Below, one piece after another: positions 25,312-33,181 of a stretch of DNA of 64,000 nucleotides. The translations under genes and the position numbers were made by a program. Below the pieces are notes generated by a model. It was not told the DNA's origin. It did not search any database and was given only the letters and a program-made list of their open reading frames with translations. Origin of the DNA: Sphingobium scionense (lineage in GTDB: Bacteria > Pseudomonadota > Alphaproteobacteria > Sphingomonadales > Sphingomonadaceae); contig NZ_JACIEU010000014.1 in NCBI RefSeq assembly GCF_014197035.1, positions 1-64,000 of the forward strand. Reading direction: 5' to 3'. How positions within the stretch are numbered: the first letter of the stretch is position 1; each line of letters starts with the position of its first letter.

Positions 25312-27084
25312 TTATCGCGCGATAGGGAGCCGCCTCCAGTGCGATGGAATATGAACCCGATTCACGCCGCTTACAGCGACGATGGGGTTCCTGCGGAGCG
25401 GTGGCCGAGTGGTCGAAGGCGCTCGCCTGGAAAGTGAGTATACGTCAAAAGCGTATCGAGGGTTCGAATCCCTCCCGCTCCGCCACTTCGGAACAACGAT
25501 GGGCACTCCGCCCGCCGCCGTGGCTACGCCATTGGCGGCCAGCACGCGGAGCAGGTTGCTCTTCGATCCCATGATGCGGACCTCACCGCGATCGACCTCG
25601 ACCCGCTGCGCCAGGGCGCGAAGATGGTCGCGGCGATAGCCGCCGCCTTCCAGACGGATACGCCGCCGCGCTGTTGACGCGAACTTTCGCAGCGTAGCCG
25701 GCGTGATGGCCTGCTGCGCGGAGTTGAGCAGGAGGCCCGAGGCCCGCTCGGCATCCGCCCGCGCCTGGTCGTGGGTCGCCTTTAAGGCGACGATGCGATC
25801 CTTGAGCGCCGGGTCATCAAGATCGGCAACCCCGCTTTCGATCGCGTCATAGAGCCGTTTCAGGCGCAGCTCGGTTTCGGCGGATCGCCGGTTTAATTCC
25901 GCGATATGCTCGCGGCGCCGGTCGCTGCGTTCCTGCCGACGATCCAGAACCTCGGCCAGCACGTCCTCCAATCGATCGGGATCGAGCAACCGTTCGGCCA
26001 GATAGTTTGCGACCAGATCGTCCAGCCGCTCCATCGCAACGGTCATGCCCTCGCAGGCGGTCGCACCCTGCCGCGCCCTCATCGAACAGGTGTAGTAGCG
26101 ATAGCGGCCGCCCTTCCCGGTGCGAATCGTCATTGCGCCGCCGCACTTCCCGCAATGGATCAGCCCCGTCAGCAGCGTCGGACCGCCGACGACCTGCGGA
26201 TGGGCGATCTTCGGATTGCGCGCCTTCAAATGCGCCTGCACCGCGTCGAAAGTCGGCTGGTCGATGATCGGCGGAACCTCCACCGCGATCACTTCCTCGG
26301 CGGGCTTCAATTCCTTGCTCTTGCCGCGCTTGTTGAACTCGTGACGCCCGATATAGGTCGGCCGGGTCAGCATCCGATGGACCGTGCCGATGCCCCAGCG
26401 GCCCCCGTCGCGCGTGAAGATGCGGCGCTCGTTGAGGTGCTTGGTGATCGACTTCACGCCCATCGGGCCGGACGTGCCGTCGCCTTCCAGCGCCAGCTTG
26501 AACGCCAGCCGCACCGTGTCGGCATGGATCGGGTCGATCTCCAGCTTCTTCTTCATCTTCGCGCCGCGCTGCTCGGCATCGACGACGCGGTAGCCGATCG
26601 GCGGCAGTGAGCCGTTCCAGAAGCCTTGACGCGCATTTTCCTTGAGCGCGCGCAGGACGTGCTTCGCATTCTCCTTCGACTGATATTCGTCGAACAGCGC
26701 CATGATCTGCCGCATCATGACGTGCATCGGATCGTCGCCCATTTCCTGGGTGATCGACAGCAGCTTGACGCCGTTCTTGGCGAGCTTTCTGACGTAGAAC
26801 TCCAGCTCGAAATGGTCGCGGAAGAAGCGAGAGAAGCTGTGCACGACTACCACGTCGAAGGGTGCGGGCTTACTCGTCCCGGCCTCGATCATCCGCTGGA
26901 ACTCGGGTCGGCGATCATTGGTGGCGGATGCCCCCGCCTCCACGAAGGTATCGACCAGTTCCAGTCCCCGCGACAGGCAATAGGCTTCGCCCTGTTTGCG
27001 CTGATCGGGGATCGACACGTCATGCTCGGCCTGCCGCGCCGTCGAGACGCGCAGGTAGAGGGCGGCGCGCAGCGGCACGGTCAT
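25312..27084 (-). CDS. Large serine recombinase (integrase), C-terminus reads through the tRNA
   Basis: Integrates and excises the element. At 590 residues it has the resolvase domain with nucleophile Ser14 (ALYLRVSTARQAEHDVSI) and SFSRFFRD, the Recombinase domain (about 160-270), a zinc ribbon (HCGKCGGAMTIR...TCSMRARQGATACEG) and a coiled coil (about 375-450). After VVPKWRSGRDSNPRYAFDV the codons are the antisense of tRNA-Ser. The frame crosses the whole tRNA and stops at 25312 in host DNA. The last 60 or so residues therefore depend on the integration site and would change on excision. ATG at 27084. Confidence 0.93.
   Translation of the reverse strand: MTVPLRAALYLRVSTARQAEHDVSIPDQRKQGEAYCLSRGLELVDTFVEAGASATNDRRPEFQRMIEAGTSKPAPFDVVVVHSFSRFFRDHFELEFYVRKLAKNGVKLLSITQEMGDDPMHVMMRQIMALFDEYQSKENAKHVLRALKENARQGFWNGSLPPIGYRVVDAEQRGAKMKKKLEIDPIHADTVRLAFKLALEGDGTSGPMGVKSITKHLNERRIFTRDGGRWGIGTVHRMLTRPTYIGRHEFNKRGKSKELKPAEEVIAVEVPPIIDQPTFDAVQAHLKARNPKIAHPQVVGGPTLLTGLIHCGKCGGAMTIRTGKGGRYRYYTCSMRARQGATACEGMTVAMERLDDLVANYLAERLLDPDRLEDVLAEVLDRRQERSDRRREHIAELNRRSAETELRLKRLYDAIESGVADLDDPALKDRIVALKATHDQARADAERASGLLLNSAQQAITPATLRKFASTARRRIRLEGGGYRRDHLRALAQRVEVDRGEVRIMGSKSNLLRVLAANGVATAAGGVPIVVPKWRSGRDSNPRYAFDVYSLSRRAPSTTRPPLRRNPIVAVSGVNRVHIPSHWRRLPIAR
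25395..25485 (+). tRNA. tRNA-Ser (anticodon GGA)
   Basis: A 91-base class II tRNA. The acceptor stem GGAGCGG pairs with CCGCTCC before G and the encoded CCA. The D arm is CCGAGTGGTCGAAGGC, the anticodon loop is CTGGAAA (anticodon GGA) and the long variable arm GTATACGTCAAAAGCGTAT is typical of serine tRNA. The T loop is GGTTCGAATCC. The gene is intact and is the integration target of the element to its right. An integrase-coding frame runs across it on the opposite strand. Confidence 0.97.
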
Positions 27085-27102
27085 GGCAGCGAACTCCTCA
27101 CA

Positions 27103-27357
27103 TCATCGGCACGGCCCGAACAGCTCGTCGAAAACGTCGCCGAACCATGCCTCAAACACATCCACTTCCCCACTCGTGACCGGCACAGGGTCGGGCCAGT
27201 CGTCGGTGACGATCCAGGTCGAAAGATCGTCCTTCGGACTTCGCCCCGCGCAGGGACGGACGCCGCCGACCGGCAGCGCGGCATAGTCGAACAGGTCGTC
27301 CGGGCATTCCGCCCGGCGGCGACTGGTGCAACGATGGACTTTGCGGGCAAGGGCCAT
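27103..27357 (-). CDS. Small acidic protein next to the recombinase
   Basis: An 84-residue protein, start ATG 27357, ending 18 bases before the recombinase start on the same strand. The N-terminal third is basic (MALARKVHRCTSRRRAE); the C-terminal part is acidic and aromatic (WIVTDDWPDPVP, GEVDVFEAWFGDVFDELFG). No known family is recognised and the ribosome site is weak. Its place next to a serine recombinase fits an accessory or directionality factor, but this is only position. Confidence 0.5.
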   Translation of the reverse strand: MALARKVHRCTSRRRAECPDDLFDYAALPVGGVRPCAGRSPKDDLSTWIVTDDWPDPVPVTSGEVDVFEAWFGDVFDELFGPCR

Positions 27358-27472
27358 CCCGACAGGCTGCGTCGCCTCCGTGCCTCATGCAAATCATCTG
27401 TCGCGGCGAAGCGCAGATAGGGGCGAAGGGCGGCGCGCTGCATCGTAGCGTTCCGTGCGGCCGTCCTCATCG

Positions 27473-27766
27473 TCAGTCGTCCGACTCGAAGCTGCGCTCC
27501 TCGCGGCAATGCCACAGGCGCAGGATGAAGATCGTCGCGTCCGCGATCTCGTAGCGCAGCTCGTAGTTGCCCACGATGATGCGCCGAACTTCGCGCGGTT
27601 CGTAGGCATCCAGCTTCTCGCCGATCCGGGGATAGTCGAGCAGCCGATCCGGTGCCCGCGAGAGCTGCTGCACGACCCGCGCCGCCGCCTCCGGGGCGAC
27701 CGGGCGCAGATGTTCGTGCAGCCGCACCAGATCCGAGGACGCCTTGCCGGTCCACTTGATCCTCAT
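27473..27766 (-). CDS. RelE/ParE-superfamily toxin
   Basis: A 97-residue toxin-fold protein: IKWTGKASSDLVRLHEHLRPVAPEAAARVVQQL, LLDYPRIGEKLD, VRRIIVGNYELRYEIADATIFILRLWHCREER. The pattern 'VGNYELRYEI...ILRLWHCRE' is typical of ParE-type toxins, which act on DNA gyrase; RelE-type action on mRNA is less likely. Its start overlaps the antitoxin stop by four bases (ATGA). The pair should stabilise the ICE by killing cells that lose it. Confidence 0.88.
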   Translation of the reverse strand: MRIKWTGKASSDLVRLHEHLRPVAPEAAARVVQQLSRAPDRLLDYPRIGEKLDAYEPREVRRIIVGNYELRYEIADATIFILRLWHCREERSFESDD

Positions 27767-28032
27767 GCTGAAGGCGGCGGCAGCGGCTTGTCGGTGCCGA
27801 GGCTGTCCGCCCATGCGCGCACCGCCTGATGGTCGATCACACGCCCGGCATCGACATCTTCCAGCGCTTCGAGCGTCATCCTGTGACGCTCTTCCTCCTG
27901 ATCGACCCACGCGGCGAGCGCCTGCTTCATCACCCAGCCGCGCGAGCGTTCAAGCCGCGAAGCCATCGCTTCGACCTTTTCCGCGAGGTGCAATGGGACG
28001 TGTGCGGTCAATACTTTCGTCTCGGTAGCCAT
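27763..28032 (-). CDS. Ribbon-helix-helix (ParD/CopG-type) antitoxin
   Basis: An 89-residue antitoxin. The N-terminal ribbon-helix-helix (TKVLTAHVPLHLAEKVEAMASRLERSRGWVMKQAL) binds the operon's own promoter; the C-terminal part (EEERHRMTLEALEDVDAGRVIDHQAV) should wrap the toxin. ATG 28032 has AGGTG six bases upstream; ATG 28038 and GTG 28041 lie too close to that site. It is the first gene of the pair and likely the autorepressor. Confidence 0.88.
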   Translation of the reverse strand: MATETKVLTAHVPLHLAEKVEAMASRLERSRGWVMKQALAAWVDQEEERHRMTLEALEDVDAGRVIDHQAVRAWADSLGTDKPLPPPSA

Positions 28033-28492
28033 GTTCATCACCTGATATCAGTCCGATTAAAATATAATCGAAATCGGCTGGAAAAGCAAGTTCAGAGGAT
28101 GTGACGCCTCCCTGCGGGACCGCCGCTCTATCTCCGCTGCGCTCCGACCGAGCCCCGTCGGGTCTCGTCCCTGTCGGGTGACGATCAGCATGGCGGGGTG
28201 GCGCTTGCGCGCCGTTCGGGCAATCCGTCGCGCGGATTGGGGTCTTTTCGGACTGCGGAGATCGGGCCGGGCTGCGCCGCCCGATCGCATTTGGTCGTTC
28301 TCTCCCCGTCGATGGGGTGGGCGACGCTTCCCTTTAGGCCCGCCGCGCCGGGCCGCAACGCGCGCAGGCGCGCTTACCTCCTCTGCGTTCCGGTCCTTAC
28401 GGATGCTGCCCGGCTCCGCCGGCGGGCCTGCCGGTCGCTTCTTCGCCGCCCACCCCATTCCGGGGTGAGTGCGGTTTTTTAGGAGAAGTGTG
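28033..28492. other. Long structured leader between antitoxin and ParB-like gene
   Basis: No real gene is seen; open frames here lack ribosome sites and are arginine-rich, as expected of GC-rich noncoding DNA. It contains several short hairpins, the 11-base motif CTCCGCTGCGC at 28132-28142 that recurs before the DUF736 and DUF932 genes, and a CACCCC/GGGGTG hairpin (28451-28467) followed by a T-run and the AGGAG of the ParB-like gene. It also holds the antitoxin promoter on its left. Confidence 0.55.
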
Positions 28493-30547
28493 ATGAACGC
28501 CGTTACCGAAACCGTAGCCGTCGAGCCTGTGTCGGGCGTCGAAATCTTCGTGCCGCTCGCCAAGCTCAAGAAGTCCCCGCGCAATGCCCGCAAGGTGCCG
28601 CATGGGGAGGCCGCCATCGAGGCGCTGGCCGCTTCGATCCAGCACAAGGGGTTAATCCAGAACCTTGTCGTGGAGCCGGAGGTCAAAGACGACGGGACGC
28701 CGACCGGCGCCTATTTCGTGACCGCAGGCGAAGGCCGCAGGCTGGCGATGTTGTTGCGCGCCAAGCGTAAGCAGATCAGGAAGTCCGAGCCGGTGCGCTG
28801 CTGGTTGGATACGCAGAACGACCCTTCCGAGGTCAGCCTTGACGAAAACGTCACGCGCACCCCGATGCACCCCGCCGACCAGTTCGAGCGGTTTGCGGAG
28901 CTTTCACGCGATAAGGGATGGGGCGCGGAAGAGATCGGCGCGCGGTTCGGCGTGTCGGCAGGCGTGGTGAAGCAGCGGCTACGTTTGGGCGCTGTCAGCC
29001 CGAAGCTGTTGCAGGTCTATCGCGAGGATGGCCTGACCTTGGACCAGTTGATGGCCTTCGGGATTTCCGAGGACCATGCCCGGCAAGAGCAGGTTTTCGA
29101 GGGGTTGCACCATAATCGCGAGCCGTGGATCATTCGGCGCGATATGACCGCCGCCAACGTGCCCGCCGCCGACCGGCGCGCGGTGTTCGTCGGGGCCGAC
29201 GCCTATGTCGAGGCGGGCGGCAATATCATCCGTGACCTGTTCAGCGAGGACCGGGGCGGGTTCTTCGAGGATGCGGGTTTGCTCGATATGCTCGCGACCG
29301 AAAAGCTGCGCGAGATTGCGGGCGAGGTGCAGGCCGAGGGCTGGAAATGGGTCGAGGCCCATATCGACTATCCTCACGCCCACGGGATGCGGCGCTTCTA
29401 TCCGCAGTCCGTCGCCCTGTCCGACGAGGACGAGGCGCGGCTGGAGGCGCTGTCTGCCGAATATGACGAACTGGCCGAAGGCTATTCGTCCTATGACGAA
29501 ATGCCCGAGGACACGGCGGCGAAGCTGGAGGCGGTATCCGACGAGATCGACGTGATTGCGGCCAAGCGTTCCGCCTACGACGCCGATGTGATCGCGCATG
29601 GCGGGGCGTTCGTCGTGCTGCATCATAACGGCAGCGTTCGGGTCGAGCGTGGGTTTGTGCGGGCCGAGGACGAGGCGTTGGCGGACCCCCAGCCGGAGCC
29701 GGAAGAAGGCGACGCGACCGCCCCGGAGATCGGAGAGGACGAACAGCCGGACGACGGTGACGAGGACGTGCAGGATGCCGATGAGGACGAGGAACCGGGC
29801 AAGCCGATTTCCGACAGCCTCACCCGCGACCTGTCCGCTCAGCGGACGTTGGCGCTCCGCGTGGCGCTGGCCGAGCAGCCCGATATGGCGCTGATCGCGC
29901 TGACCCACACGCTCACCGCACAACTGTTCTACAGCTATGCGGAGGCCGGTTGCCTTGAAGTTCGTCCGACCGTGACCCCCTTGGGGAGCCATGCGGACGG
30001 GATCGAGGATACGCCGCTGGCCGCGCGGGCGAGCGAGCAGCACGAGGCATGGGCCGAGCGGATGCCGCGCGACGTGGCGGACCTGTGGGGCTTCATCGTC
30101 GGGCTGGACGAGGCGAAGCGGATTGCGCTGCTGGCGCATTGCGCGGCTCGCACCGTCAACGCCCTGCGGCTGCCGTGGGACCGCAAGCCCCGGACGCTGC
30201 AAACCGCCGACCGGCTGGCGAGCGCGTTGGCGCTGGACGCGGCGAAGGACTGGACGCCCACGGTGGACAGTTATCTTGGCCGTGTCACCAAGGCGCATAT
30301 CGTTGAGGCCGTCACCGAAGGCGTGTCGGACGACGCCGCCCGCCGTATCGCGGACATGAAGAAGCCGGACATGGCGCAGGCCGCCGAGCAGCTTCTAGCC
30401 GGGACCGGCTGGCTTCCCGCCGTGTTGCGGACTCCGCGGCCGGAGGCAGTGCAGCCCGCGACGGTCGAGGGCGAGGATGCCGAGGCGGTGGAGCAGCCGT
30501 CCGAAGCGGAAGACAGTGAAGCGTCCTACGCTGTCGCCGCCGAATAG
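28493..30547 (+). CDS. ParB/Spo0J-like DNA-binding protein, large form
   Basis: A 684-residue protein. Residues about 20-130 are the ParB nuclease/CTPase-like N-terminal domain (VPLAKLKKSPRNARKVP, ALAASIQHKGLIQNLVVEP, TAGEGRRLAMLLRA, VSLDENVTRTPMHPADQ). A KorB-like helix-turn-helix follows (GWGAEEIGARFGVSAGVVKQRLRLG). An acidic linker lies around residues 400-440, before a C-terminal helical domain. No ParA is nearby, so it may act as a regulator or stability factor of the element rather than a partition pair. ATG 28493 has AGGAG upstream. Confidence 0.88.
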   Translation: MNAVTETVAVEPVSGVEIFVPLAKLKKSPRNARKVPHGEAAIEALAASIQHKGLIQNLVVEPEVKDDGTPTGAYFVTAGEGRRLAMLLRAKRKQIRKSEPVRCWLDTQNDPSEVSLDENVTRTPMHPADQFERFAELSRDKGWGAEEIGARFGVSAGVVKQRLRLGAVSPKLLQVYREDGLTLDQLMAFGISEDHARQEQVFEGLHHNREPWIIRRDMTAANVPAADRRAVFVGADAYVEAGGNIIRDLFSEDRGGFFEDAGLLDMLATEKLREIAGEVQAEGWKWVEAHIDYPHAHGMRRFYPQSVALSDEDEARLEALSAEYDELAEGYSSYDEMPEDTAAKLEAVSDEIDVIAAKRSAYDADVIAHGGAFVVLHHNGSVRVERGFVRAEDEALADPQPEPEEGDATAPEIGEDEQPDDGDEDVQDADEDEEPGKPISDSLTRDLSAQRTLALRVALAEQPDMALIALTHTLTAQLFYSYAEAGCLEVRPTVTPLGSHADGIEDTPLAARASEQHEAWAERMPRDVADLWGFIVGLDEAKRIALLAHCAARTVNALRLPWDRKPRTLQTADRLASALALDAAKDWTPTVDSYLGRVTKAHIVEAVTEGVSDDAARRIADMKKPDMAQAAEQLLAGTGWLPAVLRTPRPEAVQPATVEGEDAEAVEQPSEAEDSEASYAVAAE

Positions 30548-30598
30548 CGGCAGGGGTCGGGGCCGTGCTGACGGTCCCGGCCTTGCTCCCAAAATTTC

Positions 30599-30622
30599 GG
30601 CCGCGCCCTCTTGGGCGCGGCC
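30599..30622. terminator. Hairpin between convergent ParB-like and acr3 genes
   Basis: A perfect 10-bp stem GGCCGCGCCC, loop TCTT, GGGCGCGGCC, 52 bases after the ParB-like stop. No T-run follows, so it is a weak or factor-helped terminator. Confidence 0.5.
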
Positions 30623-30669
30623 CTCTATGCTATGCAGGCCACGCGCTCGCCGGGCCAAGGCCCGGCTCG

Positions 30670-31755
30670 CTATGGACGGGACACCACCGCGCCTTGCTCA
30701 TACCAACCGCGCGTGCGCTTCACGATAGCGACCACCGATAGCATCACCGGCACCTCGACCAGCACACCGACGACGGTAGCAAGCGCCGCCCCGGACTGGA
30801 GGCCGAACAGCGAGATCGCCGCCGCCACCGCCAACTCGAAGAAATTGGATGCGCCGATCAGCGCGGCCGGTGCCGCCACGCACCACGCCACGCCGAACCG
30901 GCGGCTTAGCCAATAGGCCAGCCCCGCGTTGAAATAGACCTGGATCAGAATGGGGACGGCCAACAACGCGATCACCAGCGGTTGCGCGATGATCGCTTCG
31001 CCCTGGAATCCGAACAACAACACCAGCGTCGCCAGCAGGGCGACTAGCGAGACCGGACCGAGACGCGACAGCAGTCGGTCGAGCCCGGCCTGTCCGCCGA
31101 TCGCCAGCGCGCGCCGCCGCACGAGCTGCGCCACGATCACCGGCACGACGATGTAGAGACCGACCGATAGCAGCAGCGTTTCCCACGGCACCGTGATCGA
31201 GGCGACGCCGAGCAGCAGCCCGACCAGCGGCGCGAAGGCGAACACCATGATGAGATCGTTCAGCGCCACCTGGCTCAGCGTATAGTTCGGCTCGCCGTCG
31301 CACAGGTTCGACCACACGAATACCATCGCCGTGCAGGGCGCTGCGGCGAGCAGGATCAGCCCGGCGATGTAGGAGGAAATTTCCCCTGCCGGTAGCAGCG
31401 GCGTGAACAGCCAGCCGATGAACAATGTCCCAAGCAGCGCCATCGAGAAGGGCTTGACCGCCCAGTTGATGAACAGGGTGACGCCGACGCCCTTCCAATG
31501 CTGTCGAACGCTTCCGAGCGCGCCGAAGTCGATCTTGAGGAGCATCGGCACGATCATCAGCCAGATCAGCAGCGCGACCACGAGATTGACGCGCGCGACC
31601 TCGGCCGACGCGATGGCGCCGAACAGGCCGGGGAGCGCATGGCCGAGCGCGATACCGACGACGATGCAGAGAGCCACCCACAGGCTCAGGTAGCGCTCGA
31701 AGAAAGAAATGCCGGGACGGGCCGTCGCGGCGGCGGCGAGCGGAGCGGTGGTCAT
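30670..31755 (-). CDS. acr3: Acr3-type arsenite efflux permease
   Basis: A 361-residue inner-membrane carrier of about ten helices that expels arsenite. The start fits the family (FFERYLSLWVALCIVVGIALGHALPGLF), followed by VPMLLKIDFGAL, the helix with the conserved Cys (LILLAAAPCTAMVFVWSNLCDGEPNYTL, residues about 135-160) and the Glu-bearing GASNFFELAVAAAISLFG. It is the last gene of the arsI-arsR-arsC-acr3 operon. ATG 31755 chosen; another at 31794 would overlap arsC. Confidence 0.95.
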   Translation of the reverse strand: MTTAPLAAAATARPGISFFERYLSLWVALCIVVGIALGHALPGLFGAIASAEVARVNLVVALLIWLMIVPMLLKIDFGALGSVRQHWKGVGVTLFINWAVKPFSMALLGTLFIGWLFTPLLPAGEISSYIAGLILLAAAPCTAMVFVWSNLCDGEPNYTLSQVALNDLIMVFAFAPLVGLLLGVASITVPWETLLLSVGLYIVVPVIVAQLVRRRALAIGGQAGLDRLLSRLGPVSLVALLATLVLLFGFQGEAIIAQPLVIALLAVPILIQVYFNAGLAYWLSRRFGVAWCVAAPAALIGASNFFELAVAAAISLFGLQSGAALATVVGVLVEVPVMLSVVAIVKRTRGWYEQGAVVSRP

Positions 31756-31783
31756 GGCGCGGGCGATCAGCCGTGGAGCCGGA

Positions 31784-32311
31784 TCATGCGGCATCCCCGC
31801 GCCGGCTGCTGGCGCCTTCGCTCTGTCCGATCTCCTGGACATGCGCTTTCAGGGCCATCGTGTCGAGCTGGTCGAACGGCAGGGCAGTGAACAGCTTGAT
31901 CCGGTTTTCCAGATAGCGCAGCGCCGTCACGAACGCGCGCTCGCGCTCCATCGCGTTGCCCTCGACATGACTCGGATCTTCGATGCCCCAATGCGCCGTC
32001 ATCGGATGGCCGGGCCAAATCGGGCAGGTTTCGCCGGCCGCGTCATCGCAGACGGTGAATACGAAATCCATCTGCGGCGCGTCGGGCCTGGAAAACTCCT
32101 CCCAGCTTTTCGAGCGCAAGCCCTCGGTCGGGTAGCCAATACGTTCGAGCAGCGCGAGGGCATCGGGGTTGATCGCGCCCTTGGGGAAGCTGCCAGCCGA
32201 GAAGCCGCGGAAGCGGCCTTCGCCGAGCTTGTTCATCGCGCTTTCGGCGAGAATCGAGCGCGCCGAATTGCCGGTGCAGAGGAACAGCACGTTGAAAATG
32301 CGTGTCGTCAT
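31784..32311 (-). CDS. arsC: Arsenate reductase, low-molecular-weight phosphatase type
   Basis: A 175-residue cytoplasmic enzyme that reduces arsenate to arsenite for Acr3. The P-loop VLFLCTGNSARSILAE holds the catalytic Cys and Arg (C-x5-R). DFVFTVCDDAAGETCPIWPG carries further cysteines for the disulfide cascade, as in thioredoxin-linked ArsC. The ATG at 32311 overlaps the arsR end by four bases. Third gene of the ars operon. Confidence 0.94.
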   Translation of the reverse strand: MTTRIFNVLFLCTGNSARSILAESAMNKLGEGRFRGFSAGSFPKGAINPDALALLERIGYPTEGLRSKSWEEFSRPDAPQMDFVFTVCDDAAGETCPIWPGHPMTAHWGIEDPSHVEGNAMERERAFVTALRYLENRIKLFTALPFDQLDTMALKAHVQEIGQSEGASSRRGDAA

Positions 32312-32664
32312 TGAACAGCTCCGGGTTGGCAGCAGACGGCCTTGGCGACAACATCGGCCAGCGGCGCGCAGATTTCGGGTTTGCCCGCGCAGCAATCCTC
32401 CATGAGGAAGCCAAGCAGGCCAGTCATGCGATCATAATTGGCCGTGTAGATGATCGAGCGGCCTTCGCGCCGCGACGAGATGAGTCCGGAGTGGCCGAGA
32501 ATGTTGAGGTTGCCCGAGAGCGTCTGTGGGACATGACCGGTCGCCCGCGCGATCTCGCCCGAGGCCATGCCGTCCTTCCCGGCGCGCACCAGCAGGCGGA
32601 ACACATCGAGACGGCCGGGATGGGCGAGCGCGGAGAGTGCCGCAACGGCAGCGTGTGCGTCCAT
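32308..32664 (-). CDS. arsR: ArsR-family arsenic-responsive repressor
   Basis: A 118-residue winged-helix repressor (LSALAHPGRLDVFRLLVRAG, ASGEIARATGHVPQTLSGNLNIL, SRREGRSIIYTANYD). The cysteines that may sense arsenite are C-terminal: EDCCAGKPEIC near residue 90 and VCCQPG at the end, not the CxC(V)C of the E. coli type; this fits the subgroup with C-terminal Cys pairs. The start ATG shares its A with the arsI stop. It should bind the dyad upstream of arsI. Confidence 0.92.
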   Translation of the reverse strand: MDAHAAVAALSALAHPGRLDVFRLLVRAGKDGMASGEIARATGHVPQTLSGNLNILGHSGLISSRREGRSIIYTANYDRMTGLLGFLMEDCCAGKPEICAPLADVVAKAVCCQPGAVQ

Positions 32665-33113
32665 CAGCAGCACGCCTTGGCCGGCGCCACGACCGGGCCG
32701 CAGCAGGCACCGGAAGCCGGTTCCGGCAGCACTTCATCCTCGCCGTAACTGGTCGCCTCGCCGAAGGTGAAGAAGGTTTCCCAGCGCACGCCCGCCGGAT
32801 CGTGGACCCAGCTCTTGTCGGACTGGGCGTAGCAACAGGTGGTCGCTTCCTGGTCGAACGTCTCGGCACCCGCCGTTTTCAGGCGACCCGCCAACTCGCC
32901 CAACTCCTCGGTGCTATCCACCTGGATACCGATATGGTCGATCCCCGTCTCGCGCGCTCGCTCGGAGATTGCGAAGTTGACCTTCGGATCGTCGAGCATC
33001 CACTTGGCATAGTCATCCTTCACGACGGCCGGAGCGGCGCCGAACAGCGTCTCGTAGAACTGGATGGACTGCGCGAGATTGGGCACGCTGACGTGCAGAT
33101 GGATACGCTTCAT
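32664..33113 (-). CDS. arsI: ArsI-type C-As lyase (VOC family)
   Basis: A 149-residue vicinal-oxygen-chelate protein, first gene of the ars operon. It begins KRIHLHVSVPNLAQSIQFYETLFGA and holds the Cys pair of ArsI in ATTCCYAQSDKSWVHDP, the iron ligands His in HLHVSV and in GIDHIGIQV, and a Cys-rich tail (GACCGP, KACC). ArsI enzymes split the carbon-arsenic bond of trivalent methylated or aromatic arsenicals. The CadI/ArsI family is alternatively called cadmium-induced protein; the operon favours arsenic. Confidence 0.88.
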   Translation of the reverse strand: MKRIHLHVSVPNLAQSIQFYETLFGAAPAVVKDDYAKWMLDDPKVNFAISERARETGIDHIGIQVDSTEELGELAGRLKTAGAETFDQEATTCCYAQSDKSWVHDPAGVRWETFFTFGEATSYGEDEVLPEPASGACCGPVVAPAKACC

Positions 33114-33141
33114 GGGATTGCTCCTGACGAATCAACGATCC

Positions 33142-33157
33142 TACGGATATATTCGTA
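33142..33157 (-). promoter_or_regulatory. Candidate ArsR operator upstream of arsI
   Basis: The 16-base imperfect dyad TACGGATATATTCGTA (two mismatched positions) lies 29-44 bases before the arsI start. ArsR proteins bind A/T-rich dyads of about this size overlapping the promoter. Confidence 0.55.
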
Positions 33158-33181
33158 ATATGGGATAGTCAATGCGGCAGG

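Noticed and set aside
28178..28482. Small frames in the leader before the ParB-like gene
   Set aside because: Arg/Gly/Pro-rich translations without ribosome sites; the region looks like a structured noncoding leader.
28979..30298. A 439-codon minus-strand frame
   Set aside because: Antisense to the ParB-like gene; composition matches a shadow frame.
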